Source: Penium margaritaceum
Taxonomy: Eukaryota > Streptophyta > Zygnematophyceae > Desmidiales > Peniaceae
NCBI GenBank assembly: GCA_023375785.1
Contig: SZWC01006863.1
Location: 53,981-117,980 of the forward strand
Length of the DNA stretch: 64,000 nucleotides
Direction of reading: 5' to 3'
Program-made: the position numbers and the translations under genes
The notes under the pieces: generated by a model
Seen by the model: the letters and a program-made list of their open reading frames with translations, nothing else
Told to the model about the DNA's origin: nothing
Database searches by the model: none
In this document: positions 55,812 to 64,000 of the stretch, one piece after another
Layout of the letters: every line of letters starts with the position of its first letter
Position numbering within the stretch: position 1 is the first letter of the stretch

Positions 55812-57463
55812 CCGCGCTACACACGTGGCCCAGGCGGCAGCCTCCGACCTCGGCCGACAGTGAGCGCGCAGACCGCCGAACCGCGTCCCGTGGCGCCTCG
55901 ACTCCCTGTGGCCCCACGTGTCTCCTCCACTCCCACAATCGTGAGTGGGGACCCTGGCACGAAGGCTCTCGGCTTGACCACCTCGGCCATCATCGCAGAC
56001 CTTCACCCTGGCTCTACACTAGGCTACGCCATGCTTCATCACGAGCATCGGCATGCTGTCATGGCTACACTCGCCCGGATCCCACCTGGAGCTCGTGAGG
56101 CACACGCCCTCTCAGTACGATCCACAGCACGCCCAGAGGACCCAGCTACCCTGCGCAAGGCACGAGCCTCTCCTGAGGCCACACATTGGGATGCTGCCTG
56201 CGTTGAGGAGCTCGCTGCCATCCGCCAGCACCACGTGTATGACCTCGTCGACCTCCCTCCAGGTCGGAAGGCCATTGGTGCCAAGTGGGTCTTTCGGCGT
56301 AAGTGGAAGCCTGACGGGTCCTTGGACAAGTACAAGGCCCGCCTCACTGCAAAGGGGTTTGCTCAGGTCCCTGGGGTCAATTACAATCAGATCTTCGCCC
56401 CAGTCGGTCGGTTCTCCACTAGCCGGGCACTCTTCAGCCTGGTTGCCCAGCATGGGTGGGAACTGCATCAGATGGACGTGAGCAACGCGTTCCTCCATGG
56501 CTCACTTGAGGGTGAGGAGCTCTACATGGTGCAGCCCCCAGGCTTTGACGACGGCACTGGGAGAGTTTGGCGGCTGCGGAAGGCCCTCTATGGCCTGAAG
56601 CAGTCACCTCGGTGCTGGAACCAGGAGATCAGCAGCACGCTTCTCCGTGGTGGCCTCCAGCGCAGCACCGCTGACCCCGCCCTGTTCATCAGCCCACGGG
56701 GTCAGACCCTCGCCGCAGTTCNCAGATCTTCGCCCCAGTCGGTCGGTTCTCCACTAGCCGGGCACTCTTCAGCCTGGTTGCCCAGCATGGGTGGGAACTG
56801 CATCAGATGGACGTGAGCAACGCGTTCCTCCATGGCTCACTTGAGGGTGAGGAGCTCTACATGGTGCAGCCCCCAGGCTTTGACGACGGCACTGGGAGAG
56901 TTTGGTGGCTGCGGAAGGCCCTCTATGGCCTGAAGCAGTCACCTCGGTGTTGGAACCCGGAGATCAGCAGCACGCTTCTCCGTGGTGGCCTCCAGCGCAG
57001 CACCACTGACCCCGCCCTGTTCATCAGCCCACGGGGTCAGACCCTCGCCACAGTTCTGGTCTACGTCGACGATCTCCTCATTGCGTCGCCAGACACGGCC
57101 GCCATCCAGCGTGTCAAGGACTTGCTACACATTGCCTACCAGATGTAGGATCTCGGGTCCGCTCGAGTCTTCCTAGGCATGGAGCTCGAGCATGATGGCT
57201 CATAGGACGTCCTGCACGTTCACCAGGCTGCCTATGTGCAGACCCTGTCCACTCGCTTCGCCGAGGACCTATCCCTCGTGCCTAGCGCATCTTCACCCAT
57301 GTCACCCGATGGCCAGGTGAAGCTGAAAAGTCCTGACCCAGCTGTTGTGGGGGAGCCAGTTGATGTGACCACATATCTGCGGGTCATCGGGTCACTGATG
57401 TTCCTGGCGACGACGACACGTCCAGACATCGCGTTCGCCGTTAACCTCCTGGCCCAGTTCTCT
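55812..57463 (+). pseudogene. Element A reverse transcriptase, with duplicated segment
   Basis: After TGA at 55,809, the frame continues with EELAAIRQHHVYDLVDLPPG, AIGAKWVFRRKWKPDGSLDK, YKARLTAKGFAQVPGVNY, HQMDVSNAFLHGSLEGEELY, YGLKQSPRCWN and the catalytic YVDDLLIAS (about 57,062). A single N at 56,722 joins two copies of the same ~334 bp (56,388-56,721 and 56,723-57,056), which shifts the frame. Removing one copy restores continuity, so this is probably an assembly artefact. TAG codons at 57,146, 57,203 and 57,464 follow in what would be the continuing frame. Confidence 0.92.
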
Positions 57464-57466
57464 TAG

Positions 57467-58007
57467 GAGCCGCGTCACCTCCACTTTGAGGCCGCGATCC
57501 GAGTACTGCGCTATGTCGTCTCGACCCCTCGGCGAGGCCTCATGTTCCTCCATCAACCGTCCGTCGTTGCAGTGGGTTACACCGACAGTGACTGGGCCGG
57601 CAGTCCAGATGGCAAGAGTCGCACTGGGTGGATCTTTCTCGTCGGGGGCACAGTTGTGTCCTGGCGCAGTGGCAAGCAGGGGTGCATTGCTCATGGCCCT
57701 TGGCTCAGGCGCGTGTGAGAGTGTGTGGTTGCGTCGTCTGTTGTCCGAGTTGCGTCAGTCTGTCGCATCCATCACCTTGCATTGTGACAATGAGAGTGCC
57801 ATGGCCATTGCAGACAATGACGGTGTGCATCACACTCGCACAAAGCACATCAATGTTGAGTATCACTATGTGCGTTCGTTGTTGCATGACGGCAGCATCA
57901 GCATCGTGTGGGTTGAGACAGCACGACAACTGGCTGACTTCCTGACCAAGGCACTGAAGCGGGACTCGTTTAAGAAGGCTATGAGTTCAGTCGGTGTGCG
58001 TCCGTGA
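57467..58007 (+). pseudogene. Element A RNase H with internal deletion
   Basis: VGYTDSDWAGSPDGKSRTGW and FLVGGTVVSWRSGKQG are followed, in another frame, by ALGSGACESVWLRRLLSELR, LHCDNESAMAIADND, HTRTKHINVEYHYVRS, QLADFLTKALKRD and a stop at 58,007. Between KQG and ALGSG the expected S-x-x-E-A-E-Y block with the catalytic Glu is missing: a deletion of roughly two dozen bases near 57,685 that also shifts the frame. RNase H would remove the RNA strand during reverse transcription. Confidence 0.88.
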
Positions 58008-58103
58008 CTTGCTTTCTTTGTCTCTGCCTGCACTTCTGCGTGTCATGTGGGAGTCTGTTTGTTGACCGTGTCTCTGCCCGCCCATGTGCACTACGCCTGT
58101 GAG

Positions 58104-58114
58104 TCATGGGGGAG
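58104..58114 (+). promoter_or_regulatory. Polypurine tract of element A
   Basis: TCATGGGGGAG lies directly before the TGTTCG start of the 3' LTR. Its purine part resembles the GGGGGAG tract of the element at 2.07-7.56 kb. Confidence 0.82.
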
Positions 58115-59226
58115 TGTTCGTTTTTGCGCTCATTGTGCTCTGTTGTGTCCTCCCGGCTTGTGTATATCGGCGTGCAGATGACTGACGGCGAGACTCGACA
58201 CTGATGGAGTGTCGTCCGGTGGAGCCGACACACGCTGAGGTCGTCTTGCAGTTCGCTGGAGCCCCCTCTCTCCGGCGACGTGTTCAGCTCCATCGGCAGG
58301 CCTCCTTACGGTCGCGCTGCCGGCAGTCACTGCCACCGCAGTCGCTGTCTGCATGCGTCCAGCGCGTACTGTCGTGCCTGCGTCGTCATACGCTGCCTAG
58401 GGTCCCAGTTGCATGTTGCTTGGCCCTGTTTGGCAGCATAAACCGTCGTGGGCTCTGCCTGGGTTCAGGCTGCCATAACTCCTCGCTACTATTTTTCTAG
58501 CAGATTCTGACCGCACGGCTGCGTTCGCAGCGTCGGTATTATGGTATGGTCCAGTTTTCAGGCAAAACGGACGACGCCCGGGTTTTGGGCTGTCGGCCGT
58601 CTGGCAGGCCTCACCGAGAAAACCTGCCAGCCTGAAATTAGCTATTTTCTGATTGGCTGATGAACTGAGTAACAAGCTCTACAGAGCTGGGGGGGGGCTA
58701 GAACNTTGGCCCTGTTTGGCAGCATAAACCGTCGTGGGCACTGCCTGGGTTCAGGCTGCCATAACTCCTCGCTACTATTTTTCTAGCAGATTCTGACCGC
58801 ACGGCTGCGTTCGCAGCGTCGGTATTATGGTATGGTCCAGTTTTCAGGCAAAACGGACGACGCCCGAGTTTTGGGCTGTCGGCCGTCTGGCAGGCCTCAC
58901 CGAGAAAACCTGCCAGCTTGAAATTAGCTATTTTCTGATTGGCTGATGAACTGAGTAACAAGCTCTACAGAGCTGGGGGGGGGCTAGAACTTGGAGGGGT
59001 CCCCCATTGCTGTTCATTCTTGTTTCCTAATCAGTTACTATCAGTTTTCAGCTGCTTTCTGGCGCTAACTATGGCGCGCACGTTTCTGAGTAACAAACCC
59101 AGAGCTTCCAGACTTAGACTGTAGAGCAGCAGACTGAGGGGGCAGCTGACTTAAGCAACTAGCGTGGGAGCCCGCACGCTGCGTCAACAAAGTTGCTGCC
59201 CCAACCTGCTGCATAGTTTTCCTTTT
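58115..59226 (+). repeat. 3' LTR of element A, internally duplicated at an N
   Basis: It is the same sequence as 49,811-50,638, but 58,420-58,704 (285 bp) is repeated at 58,706-58,990 across a single N at 58,705. Subtracting the duplicate leaves about 826 bp, in agreement with the 828-bp 5' LTR. The two internal copies differ at only a few bases. Confidence 0.9.
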
Positions 59227-59260
59227 CTGCTGGGCTCCGCGGTAGCGGGGCCCAGCAGGT
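59227..59260. repeat. Right TSD of element A and imperfect palindrome
   Basis: CTGCT (59,227-59,231) is the right target-site copy. It is also the start of a foldback, CTGCTGGGCTCC ... GGGGCCCAGCAG, with one mismatch and an 8-nt loop. Confidence 0.65.
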
Positions 59261-59261
59261 T

Positions 59262-60429
59262 CCCTTTTAACGCATGGGGAGTGCGACGTACTCGGCCTCA
59301 GCGGTAACACACCCCTGCTTTCCACTTTTCTATGAGACTGCTCACCCACCAATCATGAAGATGTATCTAGTTCTACTTCATGCATCATATTCATGTGCCC
59401 AGTCACTGTCAGTGAATCCATCAACAAATTGTAGCCCGATTCGAGGTGTGGAGAGTGCATAGCACACCACTCGTAGCGTCGGCTCAAAGTGGCGCTCTTT
59501 AGGGCAGTCAAAGAATTGAGAGAGAAAGCTTACAACAAAGGCAATATCAATACGAGTGGTGGTGGCAAGGTACATTAGGGAGCTAATGAATCTGAGATAC
59601 TTTGTCACATCCACCATCTCCCCCAATTTTGCTGGCTCCAGGGACTTCAGCAGTGATTGACCCGCTAGGGTCATGAGTGTAGAAGTTGTGGGGACAACAG
59701 TGAGGAGTGGCCCAAACCGCTCCCCTGGGCTGCGGACATATGCAACCTGATGGACGTGTAAGGTGCGATGTGAGCGATCACGCTCTAGCTCCATGTCCAG
59801 GAAGACACGAGCTGGGCCAAAGTCCTTCATTTTGTATGCTCACTACAAGAGAGATTTGGGAGATTTGACAGATGCGACGTCTAGAGAAGCAATCAGGATG
59901 TCATCCACATAGACAAAGATGGCAACAAGCGGCCCGGTGAGAGCACTAAGGAATAGGGTAGGGTCTGTGGTAACTCTCCTGAAACCACCTTCCTCAAGAG
60001 TTGTTGTAATCTTTTGATTCCAACAACGTGGGGACCGCTTCATAGAGGGCCTTGTGCATACGCCACACTCGATTTGTGCTATCCGCAAAACCAGGTGGTT
60101 GCACCATGTAGATTTTTTTTTCAACAAGTTTGCCATGGAGAATGACATTGTTGACGTCCCTCTGTTTTAGCTCCCTCTCATGCTAGGCCACTAGGCTCAG
60201 GAGCGCTCTGGCGGTGGTGTAGCACTGGAGCAAATGTCTCATCAAAGTTGACCCCAGGGACTTGAGTGAAGTCCTTTGTTGTGAGTCTTGCATCGCACCG
60301 TTCCATTGTGTTGTCGGGATGAAGCTTCCGTCTATGCACCCATTTAGCGGCCTTAGCTTTGTGTCCGGGTGGAAGGTCAACAAGCTCATAGACACCATGC
60401 TCAGAATGAGTGTCAAGTTCTACTTTCAT
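59262..60429 (-). pseudogene. Element B RT and partial RNase H
   Basis: On the minus strand: VYELVDLPPGHKAKAAKWVH, RLTTKDFTQVPGVNFDETFA (60,178-60,429), KRSPRCWNQ, FVYVDDILIAS (59,843-60,148), MKDFGPARVFLDMELERD, DIAFVVSFLSQF and FTDSDWAHEYDA (59,378-59,830). Then, with stops, RYIFMIGG, SGKQG and TAEAEYVAL run down to about 59,275. Thus the RT core YVDD and the RNase H Glu that element A has lost are still readable here. Several frameshifts and stops separate the pieces. Confidence 0.86.
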
Positions 60430-60432
60430 GGC

Positions 60433-61119
60433 CTACTCCCAAAGGGAGGAGTTGGACGCTATGCGAGCAGCCTGTACAGTTAGAGGTTCAGGTGGAAGAA
60501 GGGACTGGCCAGTAGCACCAAAGCACAAGGCAACATATCCAGCCACGAAAAAATTAAGAGCTAGTTGAAACTCCTGCTCAACAAGGGAGTAGCCACGTGA
60601 GGTACTAGGATACACCACAAACGCAGTAGTGGGGAAGGAGGTGGTCACCAAGCCAAGGGCGTGAAGACTCTGATCACCCGAGACAACAGGACGGGAGTGA
60701 GACGGGATTGCACGGAGGCGACCACTGCGCGTGCAAGGCGAGACGGGAGGTACAGAGGAGACAGGCGGGCAAGTGGCAGGTGCAGAAGAGGGCTCAAGAA
60801 CCACAGATGGCACAGGGCATGAGAACCCCACAAGAGGAGAAGCTGAGGAGTCAGAGCTTAGAGACACGGCGGGAGTGCGAGAGGACCGAGAAGGAGAAAT
60901 AGAGAAAACAGAGGGCTCAAAGAGAGTAAATGGCTCAGAGGGAGTAGAGGACACATACGGCTCACAAGAGGCAGAAGACTTAGAGAAGGCAGAGGGCTCA
61001 GAGGAGGTAGAGGACTCAAAGGAGGCGGAGTGTTCAGAGGAGGAAGAGGGCTCAGAGAAGAGGGTGGATGGATGCACTGAGGGGAAACAGAGGACAAACA
61101 GGGAGTAGTGCCTCCCCAA
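60433..61119 (-). pseudogene. Element B Ser/Glu/Pro-rich linker
   Basis: This is a low-complexity tract of SEPSSSSE / SFESSTSSEP type repeats between integrase and RT, in the same position as the AGPSEP repeat of element A but built from a different unit. The opposite strand is also open (Glu/Gly-rich) because of the repeat and is not a gene. Confidence 0.75.
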
Positions 61120-61860
61120 CCACGAAGGGGCGGAGAGAGGGACCCTGTCGAGAAGCGAGGGATGTTGTGCTCAAACAAGTGCTCGAAGAAGAGAGCGTTG
61201 CGAGACTCAAGGACTCGACTCCGCATTGGATCCTCAAAACACCACGCCTTGAAGAAGGGCAAGACACTAAGGAAGACACATTGGAGACCACGGGGGAAGA
61301 GTTTTCCATCCCGGTGATCAACAGGAAGCTAGACAGAGGCAAAGGAGCCCCACACACGGGCAAAGCGCAAATCGACACAATGGCCCATCCAACTCTCAAA
61401 AGCGATGACGGTTTGAGGGAGGGGAATGTGCTAGATGGGATTCTACACCACGTCATTTAGGACATGGCTTAAAATCAGAACAGAGGGGAAAGACCAGAGG
61501 AGGAGAGCAAGGAGCGCACCCCGTCTGCTAGGGTGCGGTTCGAGTGCTCGGACATGCAATTTTGCTGGGACGTGTAAGGAGTAGAGTACTCAAGACGTAC
61601 ATCACGAGATGCAAGGAAGTGGGAGGTGGGACAAAAAAGCTCACCACCTTTGTAGCTGCGAAAGACATGTAACGGACGAAGACGGGTGTGCTCAGCGTGA
61701 GGAAGCAAGGTCTCAAGGATATCGGTGTCATCAATCTTGTAAAGAAGGGTAAAGATCCAACGGTAGCGGGAATAGTCATCAGTCAGGAAAATGATGTAAC
61801 GACCGAGGCCATCAAAACAGTTGTCAGGCAAAGGACCCATGACATCAGCATGCACGGAGG
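61120..61860 (-). pseudogene. Element B integrase
   Basis: Minus strand: HADVMGPLPDNCFDGLGRYI, LTDDYSRYRWIF, VFRSYKGGELF and MSEHSNRTLADGVRSL (61,475-61,855), then the C-terminal AWCFEDPMRSRVLESRNALF (about 61,200). The first Asp and the Glu of DD35E are kept. The second Asp (S-D-x-G-G-E) is Tyr, so it is catalytically dead. Confidence 0.85.
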
Positions 61861-62464
61861 CACAACTGTGGTAGCGTCAAGGCCGAAAGTAGGGTGAAGG
61901 CATAGAAATCGCTGAATAGCATCAGTGTGAATGTGACAGAGGCGATGATGCAAGAGATCCGCATGCAAAGGAGACAAGGAGGGTGTGACGTGAACAAGAG
62001 CAGAGACAAGAGAAGACGTAGGCAATGATAAGACAAGACGTAGACAAGAGAATACGTAGACAAGAGGGACACAAAACAGACAAACACAACACACCACGAA
62101 GAACAACACGGTCAGAGGAGCGAAGGACAACGGTGCCAATGCCACAACTAGACGAGAAGTCCATGCCCTGGTCATCAAGGGTGGTCATGGAGAGGAGAAT
62201 GATCTCAAGATCAGGCACATACAACACATCAGGGAGGAACAGGGCCCCACCAAGGCAAGAAAAACAGACAACGCCAACGCCGTGAACCGGAAGTAACTGA
62301 CCAAATCCAATGTGGACAGAGCAAACAGAACCGACTGGACCGAGGGAGACAAATGACAAACGACATGAGGTCATGTGATGAGTGGCACTAGAATCGATGA
62401 TCCAGAAGCTAGAGGAGACATGAGTAGACAGGAGAAACAAGGCAGATAACGGCGGTCTCCACAA
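61861..62464 (-). pseudogene. Element B protease and pre-integrase region
   Basis: SSFWIIDSSATHHMTSCRLS has D-S-S in place of D-S-G. LLPVHGVGVVCFSCLGGALF, VLYVPDLEIILLS and LLHHRLCHIHTDAI follow. The pieces lie in two frames. Confidence 0.82.
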
Positions 62465-63019
62465 GGGAGTCCTGTGGTACGCGACCTAGACGAGTAGAAA
62501 ACGTGTGAGACTGCCAATCCGCAATCCATGAACGATCATCAGGCATGGCCCCTTGCACACACACCGAGAGGAGGCACCACGAATGGTTACATCCGACTCA
62601 CAGACAAGCACACGAGACTGGCCACCCATACTCTAACCTCCATGAGAACGAAGTTAGAGAAGCTCCGTAAGACGATGCTCAAGGGCGTGCTCCTTGTCAC
62701 GATGGTCATAAGAGCGGTTGGAGGAGTGCATGTCGGAGAAGTGGCCGTCATCTTTGGGCCAGGTGGGCACGGAGTAGTGAACAAAAGGGCGACCATAGTA
62801 GGGCGGTCTTGACGGTGGCGGTATCCACTCCCACGGACTGGAGTGAGGTGTTGACTGCTGGTGAGGCACAAAGGTGGTGGTGAGGGCAGAGGCAGAGGTT
62901 GAGGAAGAGGAGGGTCATGCAATCGTCATAGTAATTATGATAGAGGAAGATGTGACACCAGTACGAGCCCAATGGGCACACATAGTAGATGCAAGACGAG
63001 CGTCGTCACGAGGTGCTGG
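62465..63019 (-). pseudogene. Element B Gag-Pol junction region
   Basis: This lies between knuckle and protease. The minus strand is Pro/Ser/Thr-rich with frame breaks, consistent with the variable spacer in this position. No independent motif. Confidence 0.5.
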
Positions 63020-63061
63020 GCACTTGGGAGCAGAGTGACCAGTGGCCCCATAGTTCTAGCA
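63020..63061 (-). pseudogene. Element B zinc knuckle
   Basis: Minus strand C-*-N-Y-G-A-T-G-H-S-A-P-K-C: the spacing is C-x2-C-x4-H-x4-C with the second Cys changed to Tyr (TAT) and a TAG after the first Cys. The same Cys-to-Tyr change occurs in the knuckle at 4,338. Confidence 0.72.
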
Positions 63062-63164
63062 TGTGACCTCTCCAAGAGGTGTAGACCCGGTGCCATTTAT
63101 GACCAATCACCCTCAGAATGTACACTCATTTCCTAGTGTACAACATGCACGGCACATGATGGAC

Positions 63165-63530
63165 ACTTCCAGGAAACAAGGACACCCCATGTACATCAGA
63201 AGGCAACTTCCTGGAAACACACCTATACCAGAAGGGGAATTCCTGGAAACACATGTACACCATGAGGAAACTTCTTGGAGACACACATATACTTGTAAGC
63301 AATATCACGGAAACAGACATACACAAAAAACCACATTCATGGAAACACAGAGACATAGACATGCACCTTCCTGGAAAAACAAAAACATAGCAAAACACTT
63401 TCCTAGAAACTACTTACTTTTCCATGAATTTCCAAGAAGAGCACACACACAGGGAATCACCTTCCTGGAAACAACATACTCCCACCTTCTAAAAAAAACA
63501 AGGAAGTACCTTCCTGGAAGAGTACACACG
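63165..63530. repeat. 31-bp tandem array with TTCCTGGAA core
   Basis: The core TTCCTGGAAACA or close variants recurs at about 63,209, 63,240, 63,270, 63,306, 63,336, 63,367, 63,399, 63,431 and 63,462 (spacing 30-36 bp), with weaker copies at each edge. The spacers are A/C-rich (ACACACATACAC). TTCCTGGAA is nearly palindromic. The open frame through it (63,063-63,533) is a by-product. Confidence 0.82.
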
Positions 63531-63536
63531 TAGGGA

Positions 63537-64000
63537 ACCCCCCACATTCACTTGCACATGTGAACCACAACATTATACACTAGTGTACATCTAGCACCCA
63601 TCTCCATATACACTCTCCCCATACACTCACCACATACAATCCCCCCCTCCCCCTCCCCTCCCTCCCCCCACATTCACCTTCACATCTGAATCACAACATT
63701 ACACACTAGTGTACATTTAGCACCCATCACCCCATACACTCCCCTCATACACTTACCATATAGACCCCCCTCCCTACCTCCTCCCCACTCCCCTCATTCA
63801 TTTGCACATGTGAATCATAACATTACACACTAGTGTATGTAGGGAGTGTATGGGAGAGGTGTGCTAAATGTGAACTAGTGTAAAATGTTGTGACTCACAT
63901 GTGGAAGTGAATGTGGTGAGGGGGGGGGGATGTTCTATAGGGTGAGTGTATGAGGGGAGTGTATGGGATGATGGGTGCTAAATGTACACTAGTGTATAAT
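63537..64000. repeat. ~124-bp repeats ending in a large inverted repeat
   Basis: Direct copies carry CATTACACACTAGTGTACAT near 63,580, 63,704 and 63,826, with C-rich tracts between. From about 63,874 the same sequence runs in the opposite direction to the window end. Arms of at least ~125 bp (about 63,700-63,836 and 63,874-64,000) flank a 37-bp spacer. The right arm is cut by the window edge. Confidence 0.78.

Larger units (their letters stand above)
49811..59226 (+). mobile_element. Element A: full-length Ty1/copia retrotransposon, inactive
   Basis: 828-bp 5' LTR, PBS, ~1.4-kb leader dominated by CAG repeats, gag-pol in domain order Gag - protease - integrase - RT - RNase H (the copia order), PPT, 3' LTR, and a CTGCT target-site duplication. 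Gag and pol share one reading frame from ATG 52,062. That frame is broken by nine TAG and two TGA codons and no TAA. There is also a lost protease-site residue, a lost integrase zinc-finger Cys and a small deletion in RNase H. LTRs are closely similar, so the insertion is comparatively young despite the damage. Coding GC content is clearly above the surrounding DNA. Two single-N joins (56,722 and 58,705) duplicate sequence and inflate the length by about 620 bp. Confidence 0.93.
59262..63061 (-). mobile_element. Element B: truncated Ty1/copia retrotransposon, minus strand
   Basis: From right to left (its own 5' to 3'): Gag zinc knuckle (63,020-63,061), protease, integrase, Ser-rich linker, RT and the first half of RNase H, which stops at element A. 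No LTRs, PBS or Gag N-terminus were found. Motif wording (DVMGPLP, TDDYSRYRW, ESRNALFFE, CWNQ) is close to element A, so the two belong to related lineages. Many stops, frameshifts and lost catalytic residues show that B is older than A. Confidence 0.88.

Noticed and set aside
52062-57466. Alternative genetic code with TAG read as Gln (known in some green algae)
   Set aside because: The host gene exons at 41.5-47.6 kb use CAG and CAA many times with no in-frame TAG. Element A also has two TGA stops and other C-to-T losses, so decay under the standard code explains the data better.
60708-61460. Plus-strand Glu/Gly-rich frames
   Set aside because: They are antisense to the Ser-rich linker and integrase C-terminus of element B.
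63165-63530. CRISPR-like array (31-bp period)
   Set aside because: The repeats are imperfect and merge into the spacers, spacer length is too short, and the genome is eukaryotic with no cas genes.

Overview
The window reads as nuclear DNA of a streptophyte (plant-lineage) organism, most likely a large-genome charophycean green alga such as Chara. This is an inference. It rests on one spliced gene whose closest relatives I can name are plant CCCH-zinc-finger / PNUTS-like proteins, on Ty1/copia elements primed by initiator-Met tRNA, on a Ty3/gypsy chromovirus fragment, and on C-to-T decay in CHG and CG context, which is typical of plant-type methylation. Nothing looks bacterial: there are no operons, ribosome-binding sites or CRISPR arrays. 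I found no tRNA or rRNA gene by eye.

Region by region. 1-1.9 kb has no recognisable gene. 2.07-7.56 kb is a complete minus-strand LTR retroelement with two LTRs, PBS, PPT, a TSD and a gag remnant but no visible pol. It sits inside a CT/GA-rich tandem array with units of about 53-66 bp (1.9-2.07 and 7.56-8.29 kb). 8.3-15.4 kb is non-coding apart from an 88-bp foldback. 15.4-17.0 kb is a minus-strand chromovirus pol fragment (integrase plus chromodomain). 18.5-33 kb holds diverged repeats: a dispersed repeat with its partner at 39 kb, a ~300-bp satellite-like array at 20.5-22.6 kb, an A/TA microsatellite, two head-to-head copia RNase H fragments at 27.4-28.0 kb, and a gag zinc-knuckle fossil at 32.7 kb. 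34-36.2 kb is a long degenerate minisatellite built of GNN triplets. 36.7-39.6 kb is more degenerate repeat.

41.47-47.62 kb is the only convincing host gene. It has six phase-consistent exons on the plus strand, encoding an RVxF-type PP1-docking motif, conserved blocks shared with plant C3H6/C3H30-like proteins, and a Gly/Pro/His-rich tail. A 70-N assembly gap cuts the last exon.

49.8-59.2 kb is a full-length but dead plus-strand Ty1/copia element (A). It has 828-bp LTRs, a CTGCT TSD, PBS, PPT and a leader made largely of CAG repeats. Its gag-pol frame is interrupted only by TAG and TGA. Two single-N assembly joins duplicate 334 bp of RT and 285 bp of the 3' LTR. 59.2-63.06 kb is a second, related copia element (B) on the minus strand, truncated at both ends. 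The last kilobase carries a 31-bp tandem array and a large inverted repeat that runs off the window.

The genes do not form a pathway: there is one nuclear regulatory-type gene in a bed of decayed retroelements and simple repeats.
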